Source: Rhodococcus sp. (in: high G+C Gram-positive bacteria)
GTDB taxonomy: Bacteria > Actinomycetota > Actinomycetes > Mycobacteriales > Mycobacteriaceae
Reading direction: 5' to 3'
NCBI RefSeq assembly: GCF_023264675.1
Contig: NZ_JAHFVG010000026.1
Span: 1 to 64,000, forward strand
DNA length: 64,000 nt
Part shown: positions 7,403 to 15,984 of the stretch, piece after piece
Layout: each line of letters begins with the position of its first letter
How positions within the stretch are numbered: position 1 is the stretch's first letter
Translations under genes and position numbers: made by a program
The notes under the pieces: model-generated
Database searches by the model: none
The model's input: the letters and a program-made list of their open reading frames with translations, nothing else
What the model was told of the DNA's origin: nothing

Positions 7403-9754
7403 TCAGGCCGCGTTCTCGTTCGACGCTGTGTTTTCGTTCGATACAGCCACGGCAGGCGCCGCGTCCTCCAAGGCGAGCGCAAGGATGTCAGCGACGTCCG
7501 TCATCGGGCGCACGTCGAGCGCTTCGAGCACCTCGGCCGGGACGTCGTCGAGATCGGGCTCGTTGCGCGCAGGGATGAACACGGTCTTCAACCCGGCACG
7601 CTGAGCCGCCAGCAGCTTCTGCTTGACGCCGCCGATCGGCAGAACACGTCCGTTCAACGTCACCTCACCCGTCATTCCGACGTCCGAGCGCACCGGACGG
7701 CCTGTGGCCATCGAGACCAGCGCCGTCACCATCGTCACTCCTGCCGACGGGCCGTCCTTGGGTACCGCTCCGGCAGGCACGTGAACGTGAATGCTGCGTT
7801 CGAGTGCGGCGGGATCGACTCCGAACTGCTCGGCATGCGAGCGGACGTAGGACAACGCGATCTGAGCGGATTCCTTCATGACGTCTCCGAGTTGCCCGGT
7901 CAGCGCCAGGCCCGGTTTGCCGTCCGTGGATGCAGCCTCGATGAACAGTACGTCGCCGCCCAAGCCGGTGACCGCGAGTCCGGTTGCAACACCGGGCACT
8001 TCGGTTCGTTCGTGCACATCCGGAGTGAACCTCGGCTTGCCCAGGTACTCGACCAGACCCGGCTCGTCGATTCGCAGGAGATCTGCGCCGACGACGAGCT
8101 TCGTGGCCGCTTTTCTCAGCGCCTTCGCCAGAAGACGTTCGAATTGCCGTACGCCGGGTTCGCGGGTGTAGTCCGCAGCAATCTTGTGCAGCGCGTCGTC
8201 GGTGATCTCCACTTCCTCGGCCGTCACGGCGGCCCTCTCGAGTTGGCGTGGGAGCAGGTAGTTACGCGCGATCGCCACCTTGTCGTCCTCGGTGTAACCG
8301 TCGATCGTGACCAGTTCCATACGGTCGAGCAGAGCGGCCGGAATCTGTTCGATCACATTGGCTGTCGCAAGAAAGACCACGTCGGACAGGTCGAGATCGA
8401 GATCGAGATAGTGGTCACGGAACGTGTGGTTCTGCGCGGGATCGAGAACTTCGAGCAGAGCCGCACTCGGATCGCCCCGGTAGTCGGCACCCACCTTGTC
8501 GATCTCGTCGAGCAGGACCACGGGATTCATCGAGCCCGCTTCGCCGATGGCGCGGACGATACGGCCCGGTAGCGCACCGACGTAGGTGCGACGGTGACCG
8601 CGGATCTCGGCCTCGTCGCGGACGCCGCCGAGTGCAACTCGAACGAAATTGCGGCCCAGCGCCTTTGCGACGGACTCACCGAGCGAGGTCTTGCCGACAC
8701 CGGGAGGCCCCGCGAGAACCATCACGGTGCCCGAGCCGCGTCCACCGACGAGCTGCAAGCCGCGCTCGGCCCGTCGGGTCCGGACGGCAAGGTACTCGAC
8801 GATACGGTCCTTGACGTCACCGAGCCCGTGGTGATCGGCGTCGAGAATCTCTCGGGCGGAGGCTATATCGGTCCTGTCGGTTGTGGTCACGTTCCAGGGT
8901 AGGTCGAGTACGGTGTCGAGCCAGGTTCGTATCCAACCGGATTCGGGACTCTGGTCGCTGGCACGTTCGAGTTTTCCGACCTCGCGCAGTGCTGCTTCGC
9001 GCACTTTCTCCGGGAGATCTGCGGACTCGACTCGGCCACGGTAGTCGTCGGCACCGTCCGGCTCGTCCTCGCCGAGTTCCTTACGGATGGCAGCGAGTTG
9101 CTGACGGAGCAGAAATTCCTTCTGCGTCTTCTCCATGCCTTCGCGTACGTCGTTGGAGATCTTGTCGCCCACTTCGACCTCGGCGAGATGAGCCTTGGTC
9201 CAATCGACGAGGAGAGTCAAACGCTCCTGTACATCGGGAGTTTCGAGCAGCTGACGCTTCTGGACGTCGGTGAGGTACGAGGCGTATCCGGCTGTGTCCG
9301 CGATGGAGCCGGGATCGGTGAGTTTGTTGACCGAGTCGATGACCTGCCAGGCATCGCGGCGCTGAAGCATCGCCACGACGAGTTGCTTGTACTCGGTCGA
9401 GAGCGCTTTCAGTTCGGGGCTGTCCGCGGCGTCGTCGACGGTTTCGGCTTCGACCCACAGCGCAGCACCGGGACCACTGACACCGTGCCCGATGTGTGCG
9501 CGGCGCTCGGCCTTGACGACGGCCGCGGGCTCGCCGGTGGCGAGGCGACCCATCTGGACGATCTTCGCGACGACGCCGTAGGACGCATAGCGGTCCTCCA
9601 GCCTCGGCGCGACGAGCAATTTACCGTCGTTGGACGCCGTCGCGGTGTCGACGGCGGCGCGGGCGGCCTCGTCGAGTTCGATGGGCACGACCATGCCGGG
9701 GAGGACCACCGGATCGGTCAGAAAAAGGATGGGCAAGCGGATGGATTCGGACAT
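7403..9754 (-). CDS. lon: ATP-dependent serine protease Lon (endopeptidase La)
   Basis: The 783-residue protein has the full LonA plan: N-terminal substrate-binding domain (about 1-200, PILFLTDPVVLPGMVVPIEL), AAA+ module with Walker A GPPGVGKTS (K355) and Walker B VVLLDEIDK, and the protease domain with catalytic S670 in PKDGPSAG and K713 in GGVKQK, 43 residues apart as in E. coli Lon. It degrades misfolded and regulatory proteins in the cytoplasm. The start at 9754 was preferred over 9799 because GGAGGTTG lies 5-12 nt upstream of it. A HAIR-like operator just upstream suggests HspR control. Lon is absent from M. tuberculosis but common in rhodococci. Confidence 0.97.
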   Translation of the reverse strand: MSESIRLPILFLTDPVVLPGMVVPIELDEAARAAVDTATASNDGKLLVAPRLEDRYASYGVVAKIVQMGRLATGEPAAVVKAERRAHIGHGVSGPGAALWVEAETVDDAADSPELKALSTEYKQLVVAMLQRRDAWQVIDSVNKLTDPGSIADTAGYASYLTDVQKRQLLETPDVQERLTLLVDWTKAHLAEVEVGDKISNDVREGMEKTQKEFLLRQQLAAIRKELGEDEPDGADDYRGRVESADLPEKVREAALREVGKLERASDQSPESGWIRTWLDTVLDLPWNVTTTDRTDIASAREILDADHHGLGDVKDRIVEYLAVRTRRAERGLQLVGGRGSGTVMVLAGPPGVGKTSLGESVAKALGRNFVRVALGGVRDEAEIRGHRRTYVGALPGRIVRAIGEAGSMNPVVLLDEIDKVGADYRGDPSAALLEVLDPAQNHTFRDHYLDLDLDLSDVVFLATANVIEQIPAALLDRMELVTIDGYTEDDKVAIARNYLLPRQLERAAVTAEEVEITDDALHKIAADYTREPGVRQFERLLAKALRKAATKLVVGADLLRIDEPGLVEYLGKPRFTPDVHERTEVPGVATGLAVTGLGGDVLFIEAASTDGKPGLALTGQLGDVMKESAQIALSYVRSHAEQFGVDPAALERSIHVHVPAGAVPKDGPSAGVTMVTALVSMATGRPVRSDVGMTGEVTLNGRVLPIGGVKQKLLAAQRAGLKTVFIPARNEPDLDDVPAEVLEALDVRPMTDVADILALALEDAAPAVAVSNENTASNENAA

Positions 9755-9772
9755 CGGACAACCTCCTGGGGA

Positions 9773-9793
9773 GTTGAGCTGTATCGACTCAAC
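9773..9793. promoter_or_regulatory. HAIR-like (HspR) operator upstream of lon
   Basis: GTTGAGC-N7-ACTCAAC follows the spacing of the HspR-associated inverted repeat CTTGAGT-N7-ACTCAAG, with mismatches only at the ends of the half-sites. The wider dyad GAGTTGAG/CTCAACTC spans 9771-9795. It begins 19 bases upstream of the lon start. Confidence 0.65.
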
Positions 9794-9817
9794 TCGCATT
9801 CGGCTAGCGGTGTTCCC

Positions 9818-10618
9818 TCAGGTCGGCGTGTTCTCCGTGGGCAGAACTGCACCCGATCGAAAGGCACCGACCACCACCGTTCCGTCGAGATCCTCCGAAT
9901 GAATCACGGTCGGGTCCAACCCGGCGTCGGCGAAGATGGCCGCCGTCCGCTCGGCCTGACGCACGCTCGTCTCGACGAGGACGCTTCCCCCGTCCGAGAG
10001 CCACTCGCGGGCGTCGACGGCAATGCGACGATGAACGTCGAGGCCGTCCGCACCTCCGTCGAGAGCAACCAACGGCTCGTGATCGCGCGCTTCGGGGGGC
10101 ATCGAACCGATTGCGTCGGTCGGCACGTACGGTGCGTTGGCCACGACGACGTCGACGATCCCCCGGAGATGTTGGGGCAGAGCCGAATACAGATCGCCCT
10201 CGTACACCTGCCCACCGAGGGGTTCGATGTTGCGGCGAGCGCACAGGACTGCAACCGGGTCGATGTCGGCGGAACAGAGGTCCAGATCGGCGAGCCGGTG
10301 AACGAGCGCGGCCCCGACTGCTCCTGAGCCACAACAGATGTCGACGACTTTGCGTGGGCGTCGGGCAGCAGCCTCGCGCACCAGCAGCTCGGTCCGTCGG
10401 CGCGGCACGAACACACCGGGCGCGACCAGGATGCGCAGGCCGCAGAACTCGGCCCACCCGAGTAGTTGCTCGAGCGGAATCCCCGCGGCGCGGCGGGCGA
10501 CCATCGCGTCGAGTTCGGCCCCGGCGAAGGCGTCGGACAAGAGCTGCGCTTCGATCTCGGCGTACACGCACCCGGCGGCGCGGAGAGTTGCCACGGTATC
10601 GAGGCGAGCTGGAGTCAT
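9818..10618 (-). CDS. PrmC-like class I methyltransferase (putative protein N5-glutamine methyltransferase)
   Basis: The 266-residue product has an N-terminal helical segment like PrmC (AEIEAQLLSDAF, then GIPLEQLLGWAEFCGLRILVAPGVFVPRRRTELLV), the SAM-binding glycine loop VVDICCGSGAVG, and NAPYVP, a variant of the NPPY motif that contacts the glutamine amide. True PrmC modifies the GGQ glutamine of release factors; this protein belongs to the actinobacterial paralogue group with NAPY, whose substrate is not settled. The ATG at 10618 has AAAGG upstream; a start at 10690 is possible. It is followed by lon in the same direction, 63 bases away, with the HAIR element in between. Confidence 0.8.
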   Translation of the reverse strand: MTPARLDTVATLRAAGCVYAEIEAQLLSDAFAGAELDAMVARRAAGIPLEQLLGWAEFCGLRILVAPGVFVPRRRTELLVREAAARRPRKVVDICCGSGAVGAALVHRLADLDLCSADIDPVAVLCARRNIEPLGGQVYEGDLYSALPQHLRGIVDVVVANAPYVPTDAIGSMPPEARDHEPLVALDGGADGLDVHRRIAVDAREWLSDGGSVLVETSVRQAERTAAIFADAGLDPTVIHSEDLDGTVVVGAFRSGAVLPTENTPT

Positions 10619-10737
10619 GTGCACGAATACCTTTCGGGACGCCTGCGGCGCTCTCCTACTCGGAACGGAGGCGCGCCCTCGACCGAACAACGTTCACGGG
10701 TACCACCTCCTGTGTGTCTCGACGCCTCGACTCTAAC

Positions 10738-11877
10738 TCACGGCAGGAAGATCCTGCCGCTGATCGAACCGTGGGCGGTGCGGGTGGCAACGACGATCCA
10801 GGCCCCGACGAGCAGTGCGTACAGAAACACGGCGAGGACGTGAAGCGCTCCCCAACCGAGTGCTGTGCCGAGCGCTGCCGCACCGGTTACGCACGTACCG
10901 ACAGGAAAGGTAAAGCTCCACCAGGTGAGCGAGAAGGTCAATCCCGCGCGCGCAGCTCGGAGAGTCAGAAGAGTCGCGGCGACGAACATGATCACCCCGA
11001 AGGTTCCGGCCGACACTCCGTAGACGATCCCGAAATCGTGCAGGCCGGAAGCGATGCCTGCATCCTCGCCGGCGAAAAGCGATCCGGCGTCGGCGGCGAG
11101 CAGATTGGCGGCGGTGATCGATTGACCGACCAGTCCCAAGGTGATCCACACGGTGGGAATTGCTTGGAGCGGCGGCCTCCCGCCGGCGCGGAGATGCCGG
11201 CACACGAGCGCCAGGATGATCCCGCCGGCGAACAGTCCGACCGCGAACAGCGCGTAGCAGCACACGAGAAACGCGACTCGAAGGTCGGTGGCACCGATGT
11301 GCGGAAGCAGCAGAGCACCGGTGGTCGCCGACACCATCGGCGGCACGACGGGCATCAGCCATGCAGGCAGAGGTGCACTGCTGTGGTTGCCTGCCTTCAT
11401 CATTCGGTACGGAATCCACACGCACGTTGCGAGACCGAGCACTGTTCCCGCCGTCCACAGTGCGGACGCAACGATCAGGGCCGAGCTGTCGCCGATGACA
11501 TCCTTGCCCAACACGAGCGTGCCCGCGCCGACCGTCATCAAGGCCATCGGCGGGGCGCCGTAGAACAGCGACACCGTCGGATGATTCGCATAGCGACGGG
11601 CAGCTGATCGGTGCAGCAACCAGTGCGCGACGAACGCGATCGACAGCGCGACGAGTGCAAGGGAGGCCAGCATCCACACACCCGTCGCGAACGCCCGCAG
11701 ACCCACGACGTTCAGCGGAAGAGTCGTCGCAGCGGTGGCGACGATCCCTGTCCCCATTACCGACGCGAACCAGTTGGGTGTGATGTGTTCGAGCAGCTGC
11801 GATGGACGGTCGAGCGCCCCGAGAGGCCGGTGACGGCGGTCGGCCGGGGCGGAGGGGCCCAGAACTGCTGTGGTCAT
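10738..11877 (-). CDS. TDT-family transporter (TehA/SSU1-like anion exporter)
   Basis: The 379-residue membrane protein has ten predicted helices and begins its core with HITPNWFASVMGTGIVATAA, the hallmark of the tellurite-resistance/dicarboxylate transporter (TDT) family that includes TehA, malate transporter Mae1 and sulfite exporter SSU1. The family moves small anions such as dicarboxylates or sulfite; the substrate here is unknown. A GTG three codons upstream (11886) is an alternative start. The gene is divergent from the arsR-type gene with 180 bases between the starts, which leaves room for shared control. Confidence 0.85.
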   Translation of the reverse strand: MTTAVLGPSAPADRRHRPLGALDRPSQLLEHITPNWFASVMGTGIVATAATTLPLNVVGLRAFATGVWMLASLALVALSIAFVAHWLLHRSAARRYANHPTVSLFYGAPPMALMTVGAGTLVLGKDVIGDSSALIVASALWTAGTVLGLATCVWIPYRMMKAGNHSSAPLPAWLMPVVPPMVSATTGALLLPHIGATDLRVAFLVCCYALFAVGLFAGGIILALVCRHLRAGGRPPLQAIPTVWITLGLVGQSITAANLLAADAGSLFAGEDAGIASGLHDFGIVYGVSAGTFGVIMFVAATLLTLRAARAGLTFSLTWWSFTFPVGTCVTGAAALGTALGWGALHVLAVFLYALLVGAWIVVATRTAHGSISGRIFLP

Positions 11878-12020
11878 GAACTCCACAGTCGTCTGGCCGG
11901 AGAGCCACCGGAAGATGGCTCATTCTTGTACGGCCACAAACAGCGGTTGTGCCCCTGGTTCGAGTAGGGCACGGTCCAAATAGAGGCACGTCATGAATCG
12001 CCATGGCCTGAACGAGTCGG

Positions 12021-12050
12021 TTGACATGTCGGAAATATCCGACGTATCTT
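12021..12050 (+). promoter_or_regulatory. Promoter and probable operator of the ArsR-AHSA1 operon
   Basis: TTGACA at 12021-12026 and TATCTT at 12045-12050 are separated by 18 bp. The -10 ends 7 nt before the GTG, so the mRNA is probably leaderless. GTCGGA-AATA-TCCGAC at 12028-12043 is a perfect dyad between the two hexamers, a fitting site for autorepression by the ArsR protein. Confidence 0.75.
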
Positions 12051-12057
12051 GATTCGC

Positions 12058-12363
12058 GTGACCGATACTTTCCTGGCGCTGGCGAACCCTGTTCGTCGAG
12101 AACTGCTGGCGCTGCTGCGGGACGGCCCGATGTCCGCCGGCGAGCTTGCCGACAAGTTCGCATTGAGTCGGTCGTCCGTCGCCGAGCACCTTCAGGTGCT
12201 GCGCCAGACCGGCCTCGTGAGGTCGGAGAAGTCAGGTCGACAGAGCAACTATCACCTCGTCCCCGAGCCACTCGCCGAAGTCGACGACTGGCTACATCCG
12301 TTCGAAAAGTACTGGCGCGCACGTCTGCGCACGTTGGCGAGTATCGCCGAGGAGGAATTGTGA
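12058..12363 (+). CDS. ArsR-family winged-helix repressor
   Basis: The 101-residue protein is a compact winged helix: LALANPVRRELLALLRDGPMSAGELADKF, the recognition helix SRSSVAEHLQVLRQTGLVRSEKSGRQ and the wing NYHLVPEPL. No metal-binding ELCVC motif is present, so it is the metal-independent type usually paired with an AHSA1 protein. The GTG at 12058 sits 7 nt after the -10, arguing for a leaderless transcript. It overlaps the downstream AHSA1 gene by four bases. The dyad inside its promoter suggests autoregulation. Confidence 0.92.
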   Translation: MTDTFLALANPVRRELLALLRDGPMSAGELADKFALSRSSVAEHLQVLRQTGLVRSEKSGRQSNYHLVPEPLAEVDDWLHPFEKYWRARLRTLASIAEEEL

Positions 12364-12758
12364 CCACGTCCATCACCGTCGACCAGTTCGTTGCTGCACC
12401 ACCCGAGAAGGTCTGGCGCACACTGGTGGAGCCGGAACTGCTGGCGAGGTGGTGGGCCGCAGGAGACATCTCGGACGAGCTCGGCCACTCCTTCACACTG
12501 GACATGCCGGGGTGGGGACCACAACCGTGCACGGTCATCGAGTCGAGCCCGTTCACGAAGTTCGCCTATACCTTCACCGAAAACTGGACTCTCACCTGGA
12601 CTCTCGCCGTCGAAGGCTCCGGAACCAGATTGATGCTCGAACATTCCGGCTTCGACCTCGACGACAAACGAAGCCACGACGCCTTCACCAGAATGGGATC
12701 CGGGTGGCGGGATCATATTCTGCCGACGCTGGCATCCATCGCCGTCGAAATCAGCTGA
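12360..12758 (+). CDS. AHSA1/SRPBCC domain protein
   Basis: The 132-residue product is an activator-of-Hsp90-like SRPBCC domain: ITVDQFVAAPPEKVWRTLVEPELLARWW at the start and a C-terminal helix after MGSGWRDHILPTL. Members bind small hydrophobic molecules. The GTG overlaps the ArsR stop (GTGA), so the pair is translationally coupled, a very common ArsR-AHSA1 arrangement in actinobacteria. A role in sensing or clearing the ArsR inducer is an inference. Confidence 0.88.
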   Translation: MTTSITVDQFVAAPPEKVWRTLVEPELLARWWAAGDISDELGHSFTLDMPGWGPQPCTVIESSPFTKFAYTFTENWTLTWTLAVEGSGTRLMLEHSGFDLDDKRSHDAFTRMGSGWRDHILPTLASIAVEIS

Positions 12759-12791
12759 TTTACTCCGGCTTTCATCGGGCTCACCGTTCTG

Positions 12792-13342
12792 CGCAAACGC
12801 ACGTGCTTTTGCGTGGGTGACGGGGGTCAGCCACGCTACCTACACAAACGCACGTGCTTTTGCGAGGGCAGTGGGGTCGGCCACGCTTCCTACGCAAACG
12901 CACGTGCTTTTGCGTGGGCGGGGGGCCGGCCACTTGCCGCAAGCTTCAGCGGTGAGCATCACTGTCGAACAACAGATTCGAGCGCTGTCGCTCCGATTCC
13001 AACTCGGGCGTGCGCCGGGCTCACCGTTCTACACAAACGCACGTGCTTTTGCGAGGGCGGGGGGCCGGCCACTTGCCGCAAGCTTCAGCGGTGACCAGCA
13101 CTGTCGAGCAACAGATTCGAGCGATCTTGCTCCGATTCCAACTCGGGCGTGCGCCGGGCTCACCGTTCTACACAAACGCACGTGCTTTTGCGTGGACGGG
13201 GGGCGGGCCACGCTACCTACACAAACGCACGTGCTTTTGCGTGAGCGGTGGGATCGGCCACGCTACCTACACAAACGCACGAGCTTTTGCGTGGGTGACG
13301 GGGGTCAGCCACGCTACCTACGCAAACGCACGAGCTTTTGCG
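12792..13342. repeat. Array of eight near-palindromic 22-bp repeats in long and short units
   Basis: Eight copies start at 12792, 12843, 12893, 13032, 13171, 13220, 13270 and 13321. Each has arms CGCAAA (or CACAAA) and TTTGCG around a CACGTG core; the last two copies have CACGAG. Each can fold as an almost perfect hairpin. Spacings are 49-51 bp or exactly 139 bp; the 139-bp unit adds a conserved stretch starting near TTGCCGCAAGCTTCAGCGG that recurs at about 12933, 13072 and 13362. The whole gene-free stretch 12759-13458 consists of this array and its flanks. No protein-coding signal is convincing, although the regular spacing keeps some frames open. Confidence 0.9.
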
Positions 13343-13458
13343 TGGGTGACGGGTTCAGCCACTTACCGCAAGCTTCAGCGGTGAGCATCACTGTCGGACA
13401 ACAGATTCGAGCGATCTTGCTCCGATTCCAACTCGGCCATGAGGCCAATTCCATAAGG

Positions 13459-13487
13459 TTGCATTCGAACGTCTGTTCGACTACAGT
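13459..13487 (+). promoter_or_regulatory. SOS (LexA) box within the promoter of the HNH gene
   Basis: TTGCAT (13459-13464) and TACAGT (13482-13487) are 17 bp apart. Between them TCGAAC-GTCT-GTTCGA at 13465-13480 is a perfect mycobacterial-type LexA box. The -10 ends 6 nt before the ATG, so the message is probably leaderless. LexA bound here would block RNA polymerase directly. Confidence 0.88.
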
Positions 13488-13493
13488 AGGCGT

Positions 13494-15716
13494 ATGGAAC
13501 AGCCGGGGGGCTCCGCACAGATTCGATCCGACGCAGACACCGCTGCCTCGGAATCTCTCGCACGCATCGCCGACGCTCGACGCACCGAGAACATCGCAGC
13601 AGCAAATCTTGTCCATGAGGTCCACGAGCTCACCGAAATCCGTCTCGCCGCCGAAATGGACATACACCTCCTCGGCGCGGACAATTCTTCCGATCACGCC
13701 GATGTAGGGCGCGCTCGCCATACCGCTGAATGCGAAGCAGCCGTTGCACTCTCACTGGCCCGACGAGCCGCGAAAGAGATGATCGCCGTCGCCAATCAAC
13801 TCGCCTGGCGGCTGCCTCGAATCGACGCAGCATTCACAACCGGCGACTTGGACTACCCCCGGGCACGTACTATCGCTCTCACCCTCGTTCGCGCATCGGA
13901 TGCCACCGTCGATGCCCTCGAAGCCGACATCCTCGCCGTTGCCGTGCGGTGCAACAGTCGCGCTCTGCGAGAAAGCATCTGGAGACTCTGGATCGCGCAC
14001 GACCCCGACGAGGCTGCCGATGCACAGAAGAAGGCCGTCACCGAAGAACGCTGCGCCGACATCCGGCGCGGCGACGACGGAGTCGCCACCCTCGTCGCCA
14101 AGATGTCCATCCTCAATGGCGCCGAATGCGACGCTCTCATCCAGGAACTCGCCGATACCGTCTGCCCGTCGGATCCGCGGACGAAGAAGCAATTACGAGG
14201 CGACGCGCTCCTGGCCCTGTTTCACCGCGAACAGACGCTCACCTGCCAGTGCGGGTCGGAACACTGCCCGGTAGCGGCAGCGGCCGAGAACCATGAACCG
14301 CGCCGCGGACCACTGATCAACGTGCACATCGACATCGACACCCTCCTCGGTCTGACCGACAGCCCGGCAACCCTGTCCGACGGCACCGTGCTCGATCCCG
14401 ACACCGCACGGTTGATCGCGACCGATGCCCGTTGGCAAGCCATGCTCACCGAAATGCTCCACGCCGCAGACGCGTACAAGCACGCCGGCCCTGGTGTACG
14501 CAGCCACACCGACGACACCGACGACACCGACGACACCGACGACACCGACGACACCGACGACACCGACGACACCGACGACACCGACGAGGGTCCCACTCGG
14601 CGCGGTCCGCAACCACCGTCGTCGCCGGCATCCACCCCGGCAGGCTCCGACCCGATACCTCCACGCAGGAGAACGGCACCACCAGCCCGGGCTCGGCGCT
14701 TCATCGCGCGCGGCCGAACCCGAAAAGCGGCTCCGCTCCCCACGCCGGCCAATGGGTCCCACACACGGACTCGACCTGAATCCGGAGTTGGCGGAGTCGG
14801 CGCTGACACCGAGCACGCATCAGGAACCCTGAACAGTCGGTCGCACAGACCCACTCGACGCTCGACCACCGGCGAAGAGTCGGCACTCACCTCTGCCATC
14901 TCTGCGTTTCTCGCTGCGGCTGCGGCCAATCCCGCCCTCGCCGAAGGTATCCACCCCGATGGTCACGGCGGACTCACCACCCCACCACCGGGAGCCCTGA
15001 CCTACCGGCCCAGCAATGCCTTGGTAGCGCTCGTCCGCGCAACCTATTTCATGTGCACATTCCCTGGCTGCTGCGTCCCAGCCGCGCGGTGCGACATCGA
15101 CCACATCGTGCCCTACGACAAGACCGATCCCAGTGCAGGAGGCTGGACCATCCTTGCCAACCTGCACCCTCTCTGCTCCTATCACCACCACGCCAAAACC
15201 CTGAGACTCTGGAGCTGCGCCAAGCTCGACGGCAATGCCATCTACTGGCAATGCGCCGCGGGACTACACCGCATCACACCGCCGACCCATGGCACTGTCG
15301 CGATCCCCGACGACTTCACCCACCACACCCGCTACCGACAACCCGTACCGCTCACACCCGAGACCGGAGTCGAGTTCATGGTCGTGGCCGACGTCTGCGT
15401 CGACAACAACCCCGGTGACAACACCGGTGACCACAACTCCGACGCCCCCGATCCCGACGACACCGATCAGGGGCCCGACGCCCCCTCCGACGAACTCTTC
15501 GAACCCACCTGGTGGGAAACGAATATCTCCGACCGCGCCACGAACTGGTATCGGCTTCTCAACCCCGACGCTTCTACCGGAGCACCCACGCTGCGCGACA
15601 TCGCCGGTCTCACGGACCCTCTCGCACGGGCCGACGCATCGTATCTACGCGGCAAGTTTCTCGAACACCGCGCTATCGTCGCCCAGCGTCACAAATATCG
15701 GCCGCCGCCGTTCTGA
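13494..15716 (+). CDS. DUF222 / 13E12-type HNH endonuclease domain protein
   Basis: The 740-residue protein has the DUF222 helical region (about 20-330, rich in SLARIADARRTENIAAANLVHEV and RAAKEMIAVANQLAWRLPRID), a low-complexity insert of nine Thr-Asp-Asp repeats (about 339-365) plus a disordered Arg/Pro linker, and a C-terminal HNH domain near 520-560 (CTFPGCCVPAARCDIDHIVPY, then NLHPLCSYHHHAKT) with two CxxC-like zinc-binding positions. Relatives in M. tuberculosis are the 13E12 repeat proteins, several of which are LexA-controlled; their substrate is unknown. The acidic C-terminal insert (DNNPGDNTGDHNSDAPDPDD) is also low complexity. The perfect SOS box in the promoter implies expression on DNA damage. 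Confidence 0.92.
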   Translation: MEQPGGSAQIRSDADTAASESLARIADARRTENIAAANLVHEVHELTEIRLAAEMDIHLLGADNSSDHADVGRARHTAECEAAVALSLARRAAKEMIAVANQLAWRLPRIDAAFTTGDLDYPRARTIALTLVRASDATVDALEADILAVAVRCNSRALRESIWRLWIAHDPDEAADAQKKAVTEERCADIRRGDDGVATLVAKMSILNGAECDALIQELADTVCPSDPRTKKQLRGDALLALFHREQTLTCQCGSEHCPVAAAAENHEPRRGPLINVHIDIDTLLGLTDSPATLSDGTVLDPDTARLIATDARWQAMLTEMLHAADAYKHAGPGVRSHTDDTDDTDDTDDTDDTDDTDDTDDTDEGPTRRGPQPPSSPASTPAGSDPIPPRRRTAPPARARRFIARGRTRKAAPLPTPANGSHTRTRPESGVGGVGADTEHASGTLNSRSHRPTRRSTTGEESALTSAISAFLAAAAANPALAEGIHPDGHGGLTTPPPGALTYRPSNALVALVRATYFMCTFPGCCVPAARCDIDHIVPYDKTDPSAGGWTILANLHPLCSYHHHAKTLRLWSCAKLDGNAIYWQCAAGLHRITPPTHGTVAIPDDFTHHTRYRQPVPLTPETGVEFMVVADVCVDNNPGDNTGDHNSDAPDPDDTDQGPDAPSDELFEPTWWETNISDRATNWYRLLNPDASTGAPTLRDIAGLTDPLARADASYLRGKFLEHRAIVAQRHKYRPPPF
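14507..14587 (+). repeat. Nine perfect tandem copies of a 9-bp unit
   Basis: CACCGACGA is repeated nine times without change and encodes (Thr-Asp-Asp)n inside the DUF222 protein. The perfect copies suggest recent slippage and a length that varies between strains. Confidence 0.95.
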
Positions 15717-15733
15717 TCATGAGCACCAACGTC

Positions 15734-15949
15734 TCAGGGCGCCAGTCCAAGTCCTCGCGATTCAAGCGCGGCTTTGACCACGACAATAGATTTTGGACCT
15801 ACACCGTGCAGAGCCGACAGTTCGGATTCCGTCGCGCTGGCAAGGTCGTCCAGCGAGAAGTATCCGGCGGCAAAGAATGCGCGGGATGCCGGACGCCCTG
15901 TTCCTTTGGGGAAATAGTCGACGGGTTCGCCCTCGGTGTCAGATGACAT
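15734..15949 (-). CDS. Small helix-hairpin-helix DNA-binding protein
   Basis: The 71-residue protein has PASRAFFAAGYFSLDDLASATESELSALHGVGPKSIVVVKAALESRGL. The segment SALHGVGPKSIVVVKAAL is a helix-hairpin-helix element like those at the end of RNA polymerase alpha or in DNA ligases, which bind the DNA backbone without sequence preference. Such lone HhH proteins are common in mycolata and have no known role. It is convergent with the DUF222 gene (17 bases between stops) and divergent from the SDR gene. Confidence 0.82.
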   Translation of the reverse strand: MSSDTEGEPVDYFPKGTGRPASRAFFAAGYFSLDDLASATESELSALHGVGPKSIVVVKAALESRGLGLAP

Positions 15950-15984
15950 GGGCAGATTGTACTGTCGCAGGTACCCTGGGCGCG

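Noticed and set aside
5936..8572. An 878-codon open frame on the plus strand
   Set aside because: It is antisense to the ABC exporter and lon genes, rich in Arg/His/Gln and without any domain; it follows from the codon bias of those genes.
12792..13342. CRISPR array
   Set aside because: Repeats are regularly placed but the spacers are themselves conserved between units and there are no cas genes; the repeats are near-palindromes of another kind.
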